Shown here in pieces: positions 24,920 through 33,925 of a stretch of 43,238 nt of DNA. The position numbers were made by a program, and so were the translations under genes. Position 1 is the first letter of the stretch. The number at the start of each line of letters is the position of its first letter. The notes under the pieces are model-generated. The model was not told where the DNA came from. It saw nothing but the letters and a program-made list of their open reading frames with translations, and searched no databases. Source of the stretch: Flavobacterium sp. (GTDB lineage: Bacteria; Bacteroidota; Bacteroidia; Flavobacteriales; Flavobacteriaceae); contig NZ_JAQSDH010000020.1 of assembly GCF_029945805.1 (NCBI RefSeq), positions 1 through 43,238 on the forward strand, in the 5' to 3' direction.

Positions 24920-24957
24920 GTTTGTATTTGTTTATTGTGTTTATTTTTCTAGTGTTG

Positions 24958-24965
24958 CAAAAGTA
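24958..24965 (-). promoter_or_regulatory. -7 element of the sucD promoter
   Basis: TACTTTTG on the minus strand matches the Bacteroidota -7 consensus. It predicts a leader of about 32 bases before the ATG at 24919. The -33 region is poor. Confidence 0.45.
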
Positions 24966-25015
24966 TGAAATAGTGTTCAGTGTTCACTAATCAGGACTCT
25001 GTTTTTTATCAAAAA

Positions 25016-25375
25016 CTACAGTTGACTCATTTGATAGCCTCTGTAAAGTTTGTTGTTTTTCAGCTCCCAGACAACCATAAAGTGGGCTAAAAGCATTTCT
25101 TCTCTTGGGTTTTCGATGGTTTTTACATAATGTGCGTAGCGAACAGAAACGGTATTTCCATCTTCGAGAATATGTGTGATTCTTGCTTTCGAACGAACAT
25201 ACGCTTTGCCTAATTCAGTAGATAAGTCGATGATCTCCTGATGTTTTAATTTTAGATACCCTTTTGAACTGTGCCATTCCAAAACTACATCAGCATGTAA
25301 AAACTTTGAAACAGTTTCGCTTTCCAATAAGACATCTGATTTGTAAAACTCTAGAACGATTTCTTTAGCGCTCAT
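25016..25375 (-). CDS. NTF2-like / SnoaL-like domain protein
   Basis: The small soluble protein of 119 residues begins MSAKEIVLEFYKSDVLLESE, has a central TLxWHSSKGY-like strand region (VVLEWHSSKGYLKL) and ends in VVWELKNNKLYRGYQMSQL. This helix plus curved-sheet pattern is that of the NTF2/SnoaL superfamily, whose members bind small ligands or act as isomerase-like proteins. No catalytic residues can be assigned. The gene starts 2 bases after the lpxD paralogue and is co-transcribed with it. Its link to lipid A is only positional. Confidence 0.75.
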   Translation of the reverse strand: MSAKEIVLEFYKSDVLLESETVSKFLHADVVLEWHSSKGYLKLKHQEIIDLSTELGKAYVRSKARITHILEDGNTVSVRYAHYVKTIENPREEMLLAHFMVVWELKNNKLYRGYQMSQL

Positions 25376-25377
25376 CT

Positions 25378-26307
25378 TTATTTTAGTTTGTTTAAAATTT
25401 CTGGTATTTTCTTGACATTAGCCAATTGCTTTAATTTCTCTCTGGATTCTTCTATTGGTGTTCCGAAATAACTCTTTCCACCTTCAACCGATTTGGTTAC
25501 TCCCGTTTGTCCCATGATAACCGCCTTCGCTCCTATCGTGATTCCGCTTGTAGTACCCACTTGACCCCACATGGTAACTTCATCTTCAATAATTACACAA
25601 CCAGCGATTCCGGTTTGCGAAGCAATAAGACATTTTTTTCCAATAATCGTATCGTGACCAACATGCACTTGATTGTCGATTTTTGTTCCCGCACCAATAG
25701 TAGTATCTCCCGTAACGCCTTTGTCAATAGTACATAACGCTCCTATTCCAACATTATCTTCAATAACCACTCTGCCGCATGAAAGCAATTGGTCGAATCC
25801 TTCAGTACGTTTTTTATAATAAAAAGCATCAGCGCCAAGAATGGTTCCCGAATGAATGATGACATTATCGCCAATCACCGTATGATCGTAAACAATTACA
25901 TTGGCATGAAGCAGACAGTTTTTACCAATCGTTACATGATTTCCGATAAAACAATTGGGCTGAACAATAGTTCCTTCTCCAATCGTTGACGATTCTGAAA
26001 TACTAGCACTTGCTGGCACAAAAGGGCGAAAATGTTTGGTAAGAGTATTAAAATCCCTAAACGGATCGTCAGAAATCAACAATGCTTTTCCAACTGGACA
26101 TTCGACTTCTTTGTTAATTAAAACAATAGTCGCCGCCGATTCTAAAGCCTTATCATAATACTTTGGATGATCTACAAAAACGATATCACCCGGCGTAACC
26201 ACGTGAATTTCGTTCATGCCTTCCACAGGAAAATCATCAGCCCCAACATATTGGCAACCGATGATTTCAGCAATTTCTTTGAGCGTATGTGTTTTTGGGA
26301 ACTTCAT
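25378..26307 (-). CDS. LpxD-like left-handed beta-helix acyltransferase (second copy)
   Basis: The 309-residue protein has an N-terminal UDP-binding-like domain (1-100) and a hexapeptide-repeat helix (about 100-280). The catalytic-type histidine is His218 in DNQVHVGHDTIIG. It is a paralogue of the canonical lpxD at 29349-30371. It differs where LpxD has SDGFGFAP; here the loop reads GADAFYYKKRTEGF, and the C terminus ends in a short helix (REKLKQLANVKKIP). Flavobacteria commonly carry this second gene next to efp and annotate it as UDP-3-O-acylglucosamine N-acyltransferase. A different acyl chain or sugar substrate is possible. Confidence 0.85.
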   Translation of the reverse strand: MKFPKTHTLKEIAEIIGCQYVGADDFPVEGMNEIHVVTPGDIVFVDHPKYYDKALESAATIVLINKEVECPVGKALLISDDPFRDFNTLTKHFRPFVPASASISESSTIGEGTIVQPNCFIGNHVTIGKNCLLHANVIVYDHTVIGDNVIIHSGTILGADAFYYKKRTEGFDQLLSCGRVVIEDNVGIGALCTIDKGVTGDTTIGAGTKIDNQVHVGHDTIIGKKCLIASQTGIAGCVIIEDEVTMWGQVGTTSGITIGAKAVIMGQTGVTKSVEGGKSYFGTPIEESREKLKQLANVKKIPEILNKLK

Positions 26308-26318
26308 GTTTTAGATTT

Positions 26319-26367
26319 GTTTCAGGTTTCAGGTTTCATGTTCAGGTGGTTTGACACAACCTGAAAC
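26319..26367. repeat. Inverted and tandem GTTTCAGG-type repeats
   Basis: GTTTCAGGTT (26319-26328) is the exact complement of AACCTGAAAC (26358-26367), and the left arm is followed by further 7-base GTTTCAG/T units. The 79-base gap between efp and the lpxD paralogue is largely made of this element. It could form a hairpin after efp; a dispersed intergenic repeat is also plausible. Confidence 0.6.
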
Positions 26368-26386
26368 TTTAAACTTTAAAACAAAT

Positions 26387-26953
26387 TTATTCCTTAACTC
26401 TTTCCATATAAGAACCCGTCGCCGTATCAATTTTGATTTTGTCGCCTTCATTGATAAATAAAGGAACGTTTACAGAAGCTCCAGTTTCTACTTTCGCAGG
26501 TTTGTGAGCATTTGTAGCAGTATTTCCTTTAACTCCTGGCTCAGTGTAAGTAACTTCTAAAACAATAGAAGCTGGCATATCTACAGAAAGTGGTAAATCA
26601 GTTTCTGTATTGATTTGTACCATTACCAAAGTTCCTTCTTTCAATAAATCTGGAGCATCAAGGATTTTTTTCTCTAATGTGATTTGCTCAAAATTTTCGG
26701 TATTCATAAAATGAAATTGGTCTCCTTCTGCATACAAATACTGATACGTTTGTGTTTCAACACGTACATCTTCAATCTTATGTCCTGCCGAAAAGGTATT
26801 GTCTAATACTTTTCCGTTCGTTAAACTTTTCATTTTTGTTCTCACGAAAGCTGGACCTTTTCCAGGTTTAACATGAAGAAATTCGATGATTTTATAAATA
26901 TCGTGATTGAACTTGATGCATAATCCGTTTCTAATATCTGATGTAGATGCCAT
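26387..26953 (-). CDS. efp: Elongation factor P
   Basis: The 188-residue EF-P relieves ribosomes stalled at proline stretches. The three-domain beta-barrel pattern is complete. The domain I loop reads KPGKGPAFVRTK with Lys32 at the tip, the position that is modified in many bacteria. No modification genes (epmA/epmB, earP) are present in the window. The C terminus GDKIKIDTATGSYMERVKE is typical. It lies between lpxA and the lpxD paralogue on the same strand. No consensus promoter was seen in the 119 bases upstream. Confidence 0.96.
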   Translation of the reverse strand: MASTSDIRNGLCIKFNHDIYKIIEFLHVKPGKGPAFVRTKMKSLTNGKVLDNTFSAGHKIEDVRVETQTYQYLYAEGDQFHFMNTENFEQITLEKKILDAPDLLKEGTLVMVQINTETDLPLSVDMPASIVLEVTYTEPGVKGNTATNAHKPAKVETGASVNVPLFINEGDKIKIDTATGSYMERVKE

Positions 26954-27072
26954 TGTATGTTTATTAGTTTATTTGTTTTTTCGTTTTAAAGAACTTCGAC
27001 TGCGCTTGGTATGGTATTTTGAATGTTTTGTGCTCCTAAATACTAATTACTGAACACTGAATGAATACTTTT

Positions 27073-27858
27073 TTAATATGCTCCAGAATAGCCTTTCATG
27101 ATACCTCTTGATGAGTTTCTGATAAAATCCAATATTTCATCGCGTTCTGGTGAAGCTGACATTTCCGCTTCAATGATACCAACAGCCTGCGACGTATTAT
27201 AACTTTTTTGGTACAGAATCCTATAGATATCCTGAATCTCTCTGATTTTTTCTGCTGTAAATCCGCGTCTTCTCAATCCAACAGAATTGATTCCAACATA
27301 AGAAAGCGGCTCTTTTGCAGCTTTAGTATAAGGAGGGACATCTTTACGAACCAAGGAACCTCCAGAAATCATCGCGTGATCTCCAATATGAATGAACTGG
27401 TGAATTGCTGCTAAACCGCCTATGATTGCATAGTTTCCAACAATTACGTGTCCGGCCAAAGCCACACCGTTAACAATAATTGCGTTATCGCCAATATGAC
27501 AATCGTGTGCTATATGCGCCGTTGCCATTATCAAACAGTTGTTTCCAATTTTTGTCTGACCAGAAGCTACTGTTCCTCTGTTGATCGTAACACATTCTCT
27601 AATAGTTACATTGTCACCAATTACTGCAAGTGAATCTTCACCTCCAAACTTCAAATCTTGTGGCACGGCAGAAATTACTGCTCCAGGGAAAATATTACAG
27701 TTTTTACCAATTCGTGCACCTTCCATGATGGTTACATTAGATCCAATCCAAGTTCCATCACCAATAATTACATTGTTGTGAATGGTTGTAAAAGGCTCTA
27801 TAACTACATTTTTGGCAATTTTTGCTCCTGGATGTACGTATGCTAAGGGTTGATTCAT
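27073..27858 (-). CDS. lpxA: UDP-N-acetylglucosamine acyltransferase
   Basis: The 261-residue protein catalyses the first step of lipid A synthesis, transfer of a 3-hydroxyacyl chain from ACP to UDP-GlcNAc in the cytoplasm. The hexapeptide-repeat beta-helix is followed by an alpha-helical C-terminal domain. The catalytic base corresponds to His118 in AHIAHDCHIGDN. The C-terminal helical part includes LRRRGFTAEKIREIQDIYR, characteristic of LpxA. The length is normal. It follows lpxC/fabZ by 85 bases and has its own promoter candidate. Confidence 0.96.
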   Translation of the reverse strand: MNQPLAYVHPGAKIAKNVVIEPFTTIHNNVIIGDGTWIGSNVTIMEGARIGKNCNIFPGAVISAVPQDLKFGGEDSLAVIGDNVTIRECVTINRGTVASGQTKIGNNCLIMATAHIAHDCHIGDNAIIVNGVALAGHVIVGNYAIIGGLAAIHQFIHIGDHAMISGGSLVRKDVPPYTKAAKEPLSYVGINSVGLRRRGFTAEKIREIQDIYRILYQKSYNTSQAVGIIEAEMSASPERDEILDFIRNSSRGIMKGYSGAY

Positions 27859-27885
27859 TTGTCTTTTCTATTGTTTTTTATTAGT

Positions 27886-27919
27886 CAAATGTAATTCGCA
27901 CTTTAAAATGTAATTGCAA
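27886..27919 (-). promoter_or_regulatory. Candidate lpxA promoter
   Basis: On the minus strand TTG (27917-27919) and TACATTTG (27886-27893) are separated by 23 bases, at the long end of the accepted spacing. The leader to the ATG at 27858 would be about 21 bases. Confidence 0.35.
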
Positions 27920-27943
27920 ACCACTCATTTCATTTGTTATAGT

Positions 27944-29332
27944 TTAGTTTATTCTGGCAATTTGAGCCATTAATTCTGCTTCAGCTACTAATTTTCCATT
28001 AGCATAAGCGCTTGCCTGCATGTGACAAATTCCTCTACGGATAGGAGAAATTAAATCACATTTAAACACCAAGGTATCCCCTGGTAACACTTTATGTTTG
28101 AACTTCACATTGTCGATTTTCATGAAGTACGTCAAATAATTTTCTGGATCTGGAACCGAACTTAAGATTAAAATTCCACCGGTTTGTGCCATGGCCTCAA
28201 CAATGATTACTCCAGGCATTACTGGTGCTCCGGGAAAATGTCCAACGAAGAATGTTTCATTCATTGTTACATTTTTCAAACCTACAACATGACTATCGGA
28301 CATTTCAATAATTCTGTCGATAAACAAAAAGGGCGGTCTGTGCGGAAGAATACTCATTATTTTATGAATATCCATCAAGGGTTCCAAGTGCAAATTAAAA
28401 ACTGGAACTTGATTTTTCTGCTCAATCTTAATCATCTTAGATAATTTTTTTGCAAACTGAGTGTTTACGAAATGTCCCGGTTTATTCGCTATTACTTTTC
28501 CTTTGATTCTCATTCCAACCAAGGCTAAATCACCAATTACATCAAGTAATTTATGACGTGCGGCTTCGTTTGGATAGTGCAAAGTCAGGTTGTCCAGAAT
28601 TCCATTTGGTTTAACCGAAATAGAATCTTTACCAAATGCAACTTTCAAATTTTCAATAGTTTTTGGAGAAATTTCTTTGTCAACATAAACGATGGCATTG
28701 TTCAAATCACCACCTTTTATTAAACCATTATCCAATAAAGTTTCTAATTCGTGAAGGAAACTAAAGGTTCGTGCATCAGCAATTTCAGACTTAAATTCTG
28801 AAATGTTTTTCATTGTAGCATTTTGAGTTCCTAAAACTTTAGTCCCAAAATCAACCATAGTCGTCACTTGATATTCATCTGCAGGCATTAAAAGGATTTC
28901 GCTTCCTGTAGCTTCATCTGTAAAAGAAATTACCTCTTTCACAACATAATAGCAACGTTCTGCATCCTGCTCTACCACTCCAGCTTTTTCGATAGCTTCC
29001 ACAAAAAACTTAGAAGAACCATCCATAATTGGCGGCTCTGATTCGTTTAATTCAATAATTACGTTATCCACATCACAACCCACAAAGGCCGCTAATACAT
29101 GCTCAGAAGTCTGGATTTTAACGCCACGCTTTTCAAGGTTTGTACCGCGTTGTGTATTTACTACATAACTGGCATCAGCCTCGATAACCGGGTGTCCTTC
29201 TAAATCTACTCTTACAAACGTATAACCGTTGTTAATTGGTGCAGGTTTAAAAGTCATTTTAACTTCTTTTCCTGTATGTAATCCAACTCCCGTAAGTGAA
29301 ATCTCGTTTTGGATGGTCTTTTGTTTAACCAT
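27944..29332 (-). CDS. lpxC/fabZ: Bifunctional LpxC deacetylase / FabZ dehydratase
   Basis: The 462-residue fusion protein is characteristic of Bacteroidota. Residues 1 to about 305 are UDP-3-O-acyl-GlcNAc deacetylase, the committed step of lipid A synthesis, with zinc ligands His78, His260 and Asp264 and the catalytic His287 in KPGHFVNT. Residues about 315-462 are a hot-dog-fold 3-hydroxyacyl-ACP dehydratase, with LPHRPPFLFID and the catalytic His365 and Glu379 in GHFPGAPVMPG and VEAMAQ. The fusion joins lipid A and fatty acid synthesis, which compete for 3-hydroxyacyl-ACP. It is separated from lpxD by 16 bases. Confidence 0.97.
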   Translation of the reverse strand: MVKQKTIQNEISLTGVGLHTGKEVKMTFKPAPINNGYTFVRVDLEGHPVIEADASYVVNTQRGTNLEKRGVKIQTSEHVLAAFVGCDVDNVIIELNESEPPIMDGSSKFFVEAIEKAGVVEQDAERCYYVVKEVISFTDEATGSEILLMPADEYQVTTMVDFGTKVLGTQNATMKNISEFKSEIADARTFSFLHELETLLDNGLIKGGDLNNAIVYVDKEISPKTIENLKVAFGKDSISVKPNGILDNLTLHYPNEAARHKLLDVIGDLALVGMRIKGKVIANKPGHFVNTQFAKKLSKMIKIEQKNQVPVFNLHLEPLMDIHKIMSILPHRPPFLFIDRIIEMSDSHVVGLKNVTMNETFFVGHFPGAPVMPGVIIVEAMAQTGGILILSSVPDPENYLTYFMKIDNVKFKHKVLPGDTLVFKCDLISPIRRGICHMQASAYANGKLVAEAELMAQIARIN

Positions 29333-29348
29333 GAAATGCTTATTTAGT

Positions 29349-30371
29349 TTAGTTTAAATTATTCTTTTTTAAATCCTCAATATCAGCGACAATCTTAGGT
29401 AAATTTCTGAAATGAACATACGATTTACTGAAATCTCCATAATTAAATGCAGGTGATCCCTGAATTATTTCGCCATCTGCAATGCTTTTCCCTATTCCGG
29501 ATTGCGCCTGAACACGGACGTTATTGCCAATTGTAATATGTCCAGCAATGCCAACTTGCCCACCAATCATACAGTTGTTCCCAATTTTAGTTGAGCCTGC
29601 GATTCCCGTTTGAGCTGCAATCACAGTATTTTCTCCAATTTCAACATTATGTGCCACCTGAATATGATTGTCTAGCTTTACTCCTTTTCGGATAAAAGTG
29701 GTTCCCAAGGTGGCTCTGTCTATCGTCGTATTGGCACCAATTTCAACATTATCTTCAATAATTACATTTCCAATTTGCGGAATTTTATTGAATGTTCCCT
29801 CTTCTGTAGGTGCAAAACCAAAACCATCAGAACCCACAACACACCCCGAATGGAAGTTGCAATTGCTACCAATTATAGTTTCAGAATATATTTTAACGCC
29901 TGCAAAAAAGATACAGTTGTCACCAATCGTAACATTATCACCTATAAAACAGTTTGGATAAATTTTCACATTTTTACCAATGATTACATTTTTACCAATA
30001 TAACTAAAGCTTCCTAAATACAACTGTTCGCCATAAGTGACATTCTCTGAAATCATAGAAGGTTGTTCGATTCCGGATTTCATTAACTTCACCTGATTGT
30101 AATATTCTAATAATTTTGAAAATCCTTGATACGCATCCTCAACTTTAATTAATGTGGTAGTGAGTTCATTTTCAGGAACGAAATCCATATTGACAATGGT
30201 AATCGTTGCTGCAGTTGTATAAATGAAATTCGCATACTTTGGGTTAGCCAAAAATGTTAGCGAACCTTTAGTGCCTTCTTCAATCTTGGCTAATTTGAAT
30301 ACTTCGGCTTCAGGGTTTCCCACCACTTCACCTTCAAGAATTCCCGCTATTTGTGCTGCTGTAAATTTCAT
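29349..30371 (-). CDS. lpxD: UDP-3-O-acylglucosamine N-acyltransferase
   Basis: This is the third enzyme of lipid A synthesis and has 340 residues. It has the N-terminal uridine-binding domain, the hexapeptide beta-helix, the SDGFGFAP loop (181-188) and the catalytic His241 in [13 protein letters not shown]. The C terminus has the expected short helix. It is the canonical copy, followed directly by lpxC/fabZ. The predicted transcript start lies at or within a base or two of the ATG, which would make the messenger nearly leaderless. Confidence 0.96.
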   Translation of the reverse strand: MKFTAAQIAGILEGEVVGNPEAEVFKLAKIEEGTKGSLTFLANPKYANFIYTTAATITIVNMDFVPENELTTTLIKVEDAYQGFSKLLEYYNQVKLMKSGIEQPSMISENVTYGEQLYLGSFSYIGKNVIIGKNVKIYPNCFIGDNVTIGDNCIFFAGVKIYSETIIGSNCNFHSGCVVGSDGFGFAPTEEGTFNKIPQIGNVIIEDNVEIGANTTIDRATLGTTFIRKGVKLDNHIQVAHNVEIGENTVIAAQTGIAGSTKIGNNCMIGGQVGIAGHITIGNNVRVQAQSGIGKSIADGEIIQGSPAFNYGDFSKSYVHFRNLPKIVADIEDLKKNNLN

Positions 30372-30376
30372 CGAGA

Positions 30377-30384
30377 CAAAAGTA
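30377..30384 (-). promoter_or_regulatory. -7 element immediately upstream of lpxD
   Basis: TACTTTTG on the minus strand ends only 6 bases before the lpxD ATG at 30371. Initiation 5-7 bases downstream of the box would give a leaderless or almost leaderless messenger. No TTG is found at the right distance, so activity is uncertain. Confidence 0.35.
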
Positions 30385-30404
30385 TAAAAAAAACAATTTT
30401 AATG

Positions 30405-31640
30405 TTAAATTTCCTCAAGTTGTTTTGGGTAACAAATAAAATACTTAGTTACCGGTTTTGATAATGCTTTTAAATTTAATTGATCGGAAGCTTCAACAAC
30501 ATCTTCTATAGTGCGGTCTTTCTTCAATATACTAATGGGTTCAGCATCCTTGTTGTACGCCTGATTTTTAATCTTTCCTTTAAAAATGAAATATTTGGCT
30601 TCTTGTTCTGTTATAGAATGTTCTTTTGCAAAACGTTTCGTCATTTCTTCCAAAACTTCTTTAGGGAATTTTTCGTTGTTCAACTTCACTTTAGACAAAT
30701 CCCTGTTGATAATCATTTTGCTTAAACTACTTAGAATAAAATCAGGATGATGTTGCCAATTTTTTAAAGCGCTAATAATATCAAAATCATCTAATTGTGA
30801 AAATTTATCTAAAGTATCATTTGAGAAATTTTCAAGTGTAATTTTATGCTCCATAAAGAACTTCAAAGGCTTACTACATTCAATCTCAATTCCTTTGTGA
30901 AGTACTTCTTTGGCTCTTTGTAATGCTTTTGTCAATGTCAATTCGGCTACCAAACTGGTTTTATGTAAATACGCTTGCCAATACATTAATCGCCTTGCCA
31001 TTAGGAATTTTTCAATCGAATAAATTCCTTTTTCCTCCATAACCAAAACATCTTCCACCACATTCATCATTTGGATTAATCGGTCGGAATTGATATTTCC
31101 TTCCGCTACGCCCGAATAAAAACTATCACGTTTTAGATAATCCATTCGATCCATATCCAACTGACTTGAAATCAATTGCAACATGAATTTTCTATGATAT
31201 TCTCCTTTAAAAACCTGAATTGCCAAACTTAATTCTTCGTCAAATTCTTCGTTAAGTTTATTCATGAACAATAACGAAATAGCTTCATGATTTACTTCTT
31301 CTACAATGCTGTGTTCCATTGCATGTGAAAAGGGTCCGTGACCAATATCGTGCAACAAAATAGCAATATATAAAGCATTTTCTTCGTCTTTTGAAATTAA
31401 AACCTCTTTAAAACGCAATACTTCTACAGCGCGTTGCATCATGTGCATCGCTCCAATTGCATGATGAAAACGGGTATGATGTGCGCCCGGATACACCAAA
31501 TACGATAATCCCATTTGAGAAATACGCCGCAAACGCTGAAAGTAGGGATGCTGAATTAAATCATAAATCAACGTGTTCGGAATGGTTATAAACCCATAAA
31601 TCGGATCGTTGAATATTTTAAGTTTGTTGGTGTTACTCAC
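30405..31640 (-). CDS. HD-domain phosphohydrolase (dGTPase-like)
   Basis: The 411-residue cytoplasmic protein belongs to the HD superfamily. Metal ligands are visible in FHHAIGAMHM (His59/His60) and LLHDIGHGPFSHAMEH (His97-Asp98, His101, His106). The overall pattern, with TRFHH, RMDYLKRDSFYSG and YWQAYLHKTS, matches the COG1078 group related to dNTP triphosphohydrolases and SAMHD1. It may hydrolyse dNTPs, but the substrate is not known. It lies 29 bases after menD and 33 bases before lpxD, a position conserved in Flavobacteriaceae. Confidence 0.9.
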   Translation of the reverse strand: MSNTNKLKIFNDPIYGFITIPNTLIYDLIQHPYFQRLRRISQMGLSYLVYPGAHHTRFHHAIGAMHMMQRAVEVLRFKEVLISKDEENALYIAILLHDIGHGPFSHAMEHSIVEEVNHEAISLLFMNKLNEEFDEELSLAIQVFKGEYHRKFMLQLISSQLDMDRMDYLKRDSFYSGVAEGNINSDRLIQMMNVVEDVLVMEEKGIYSIEKFLMARRLMYWQAYLHKTSLVAELTLTKALQRAKEVLHKGIEIECSKPLKFFMEHKITLENFSNDTLDKFSQLDDFDIISALKNWQHHPDFILSSLSKMIINRDLSKVKLNNEKFPKEVLEEMTKRFAKEHSITEQEAKYFIFKGKIKNQAYNKDAEPISILKKDRTIEDVVEASDQLNLKALSKPVTKYFICYPKQLEEI

Positions 31641-31669
31641 AAATTTTGGGTTTTAGTAAAGATATTCAT

Positions 31670-33331
31670 TTAAACCAAAGCTTTAAAGTAGTTCAGTAAT
31701 AGTTTGCCATTCTCTCGTGTTGGCGTAAAAATCTCTAATAGCATTGGCTTTTCATTTTGGCTGTACAAATTTGACAATTCCTTTTTCAAAGAAGTTTCAT
31801 CACTTGCGAAAGCATATTCTAGCCGATACATTTTAGCCAAATGTTCCGCTGTCAAGCAATGTGATGTCTCAAAAAAGGTGTTGAATGTTTCCGTGTCGTT
31901 ATGTCCTGGGAGAATTCTAAATATTCCACCGCCGCCATTGTTTATTAGTATAATTTTAAAGTTTTTCGGAATGTAATTGTTCCAAAGCGCATTGCTATCG
32001 TATAAAAAACCAACGTCGCCCGAAATTAAAACAGTAGCTTTTTTACTTCCAACAGCTGCGCCTATTGCAGTTGATGTACATCCATCTATGCCGCTTGTTC
32101 CTCTATTACAGAAAACTTCTATCGATTTGTCAATGTCGAATAATTGTGCATAGCGAATAGGTGAACTGTTACTAATTTGTAACTGTACCTTTTTGGGCAA
32201 ACTAGAAAAGATTATTTCAAATGCTTTTAAATCGGAAAACGGAATTTTAAAAAGATAGTCATCGTGTTTCACAATTCGCTGCTGGACAATAGTTTCAAAA
32301 GTTGATTTGTAATCGCTGTCTAGACTTTTAACAAACGGCAGAAACTGCTTAAAAAACTGATTTGGGCTCACTTTAAAATGATTGGTCAGTATACCAAAAG
32401 TATCATAAGCGCGCCATTCGTCAATATGCCAATGATGTCTTGGTTTGTTTTTTCTAAGAAACGCTTTAATTCTTTTGGATACAATCATTCCACCAAAAGT
32501 GATCAAAATCCTAGGTTGCAATTTCAAAAATTCAGCTTGCGAAAATGGCGTAATTAAAGTATCTATTTTAGTAATAAAACTTGGATGATGTAAATTAGAA
32601 GTTGTTTCCGTCATTACAACAACCGATGGGAATTCGGCCAATTGGTCCAACCATCTTTGTTCTACCGAATTTGGAGCACATTCGCCCACCAAAACCAAAA
32701 CTTTTTTGCTGTGATTCCATAAGGTGGAAAACGCAATTATATCAGCAACATCGACCAATGGATGCGTTATGTGTAAACCAGTAATATTATAATCAACTGA
32801 AAGTTTATTGGTGGTTTCATACAAAGGTTCTTCAAATGGTACGTTGATATGAACTGTCCCTTTTCGGGCAATGGCGACATTTATGGCTTCGTTTATAAAA
32901 ACATCATTTGCTTCGGATGCATCTTCGGTAAGATTGGCATTGTATAACGAATGATTGATGAAAACATTTTCCTGACGAATAGTTTGTCCGTCGCCAATAT
33001 CAATTTTGTCAAAAGGTCGGTCGGCAGAAATTACGATAAAAGGAATTTGACTGTAGAAAGCTTCGGCCAAAGCCGGATAATAATTCAATAACGCCGAACC
33101 TGAAGTACAAACGACAGCAACCGGTTTTTTCGTTTGTTGTGCAATTCCCAACGCAAAAAATGCCGCACAACGTTCGTCAGCAATGCTATAACAATTGAAT
33201 TTGGGATTATTGGTAAATCCAATTGTTAAAGGTGCGTTTCTGGAACCCGGTGAAATAATAATATCGTGAACTCCTTTGGCATGGCATATTTCGATAATGC
33301 TTTGCGCTAAAGGTATTTTAGGATAAATCAT
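31670..33331 (-). CDS. menD: SEPHCHC synthase of menaquinone biosynthesis
   Basis: This thiamine-diphosphate enzyme joins isochorismate and 2-oxoglutarate. It has 553 residues from the ATG at 33331 (MIYPKIPLAQSII). Visible elements are ISPGSRNAPL near the N terminus, VHINVPFEEPLY, and the cofactor region NRGTSGIDGCTSTAIGAA followed by ISGDVGFLYDSNALWNN. The frame is open up to 33436, but the added segment covers the promoter and is not MenD-like. The strong promoter at 33352-33381 supports the ATG at 33331. It is the first gene of the menD - HD - lpxD direction of transcription. Menaquinone is the respiratory quinone expected for this group. Confidence 0.95.
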   Translation of the reverse strand: MIYPKIPLAQSIIEICHAKGVHDIIISPGSRNAPLTIGFTNNPKFNCYSIADERCAAFFALGIAQQTKKPVAVVCTSGSALLNYYPALAEAFYSQIPFIVISADRPFDKIDIGDGQTIRQENVFINHSLYNANLTEDASEANDVFINEAINVAIARKGTVHINVPFEEPLYETTNKLSVDYNITGLHITHPLVDVADIIAFSTLWNHSKKVLVLVGECAPNSVEQRWLDQLAEFPSVVVMTETTSNLHHPSFITKIDTLITPFSQAEFLKLQPRILITFGGMIVSKRIKAFLRKNKPRHHWHIDEWRAYDTFGILTNHFKVSPNQFFKQFLPFVKSLDSDYKSTFETIVQQRIVKHDDYLFKIPFSDLKAFEIIFSSLPKKVQLQISNSSPIRYAQLFDIDKSIEVFCNRGTSGIDGCTSTAIGAAVGSKKATVLISGDVGFLYDSNALWNNYIPKNFKIILINNGGGGIFRILPGHNDTETFNTFFETSHCLTAEHLAKMYRLEYAFASDETSLKKELSNLYSQNEKPMLLEIFTPTRENGKLLLNYFKALV

Positions 33332-33351
33332 TGTTGTTTTTATAAGGATAA

Positions 33352-33381
33352 CAAATATACAAAGTTGTTCAGCTTTTTCAA
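33352..33381 (-). promoter_or_regulatory. menD promoter
   Basis: On the minus strand TTG (33379-33381) is followed after exactly 19 bases by TATATTTG (33352-33359), the best promoter match in the window. The leader to the ATG at 33331 would be about 14 bases. Confidence 0.65.
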
Positions 33382-33425
33382 TACTGTAATTTGTTTTCTT
33401 ACTTTTACGACTACTTTTTTTAGCT

Positions 33426-33923
33426 ATGGAAATCAAAATTAGACCTTACACCACTGCGGATGCCAAAGCCATCGTGGAAATTCTCAATTATTATATTCAG
33501 AACTCGACCGCTTTATACGATTATCAAAACCGAACTAAGGAACAACAGCAAGCTATATTTGACGAAAAGCTACAGAAAGGTTTCCCAGTAATTGTTGTAA
33601 CAATAAACGAGCGAATTGTGGGTTTTGGCTATTATAGTGAGTTCCGCTTTCGCGAAGCCTATAAATTTACTGTAGAACATTCGGTTTATGTAGCTCCAAA
33701 CGAGCACGGAAAGGGAATTGGCAAAGTACTATTGCAAAAGCTGATTGCTCTGGCTAAAGAACAAAAGTTGCATACAATGGTTGCCGTAATTGATTCTGAG
33801 AATCAAAGCAGTATTAGTTTTCACCAGCAATTCGGTTTTGAAATAGTTGGAACTATAAAGGAAAGCGGTTTTAAGTTTGAACGATGGTTGCACAGTGTTA
33901 TTATGCAACTTTTATTAGAATAG
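33426..33923 (+). CDS. GNAT N-acetyltransferase, phosphinothricin/methionine sulfoximine type
   Basis: The 165-residue acetyltransferase has MEIKIRPYTTADAKAIVEIL at the start, the family-typical FTVEHSVYVAPNEHGKGIG (81-99) with the acetyl-CoA loop, and the C-terminal ISFHQQFGFEIVG. The TVEHSVYV signature places it with the PAT/MddA/MnaA-like group, which acetylates phosphinothricin, methionine sulfoximine or methionine sulfone. The natural substrate here is unknown. It diverges from menD and converges with the small gene ending at 33926, with only 2 bases between the stop codons. Confidence 0.88.
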   Translation: MEIKIRPYTTADAKAIVEILNYYIQNSTALYDYQNRTKEQQQAIFDEKLQKGFPVIVVTINERIVGFGYYSEFRFREAYKFTVEHSVYVAPNEHGKGIGKVLLQKLIALAKEQKLHTMVAVIDSENQSSISFHQQFGFEIVGTIKESGFKFERWLHSVIMQLLLE

Positions 33924-33925
33924 AA

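Noticed and set aside
26308..26386. Riboswitch or RNA gene between efp and the lpxD paralogue
   Set aside because: The region is explained by short tandem and inverted GTTTCAGG repeats, and no conserved RNA motif was recognised.
29668..29961. 97-codon frame antisense to lpxD
   Set aside because: It mirrors the hexapeptide repeat of LpxD and has no independent support.
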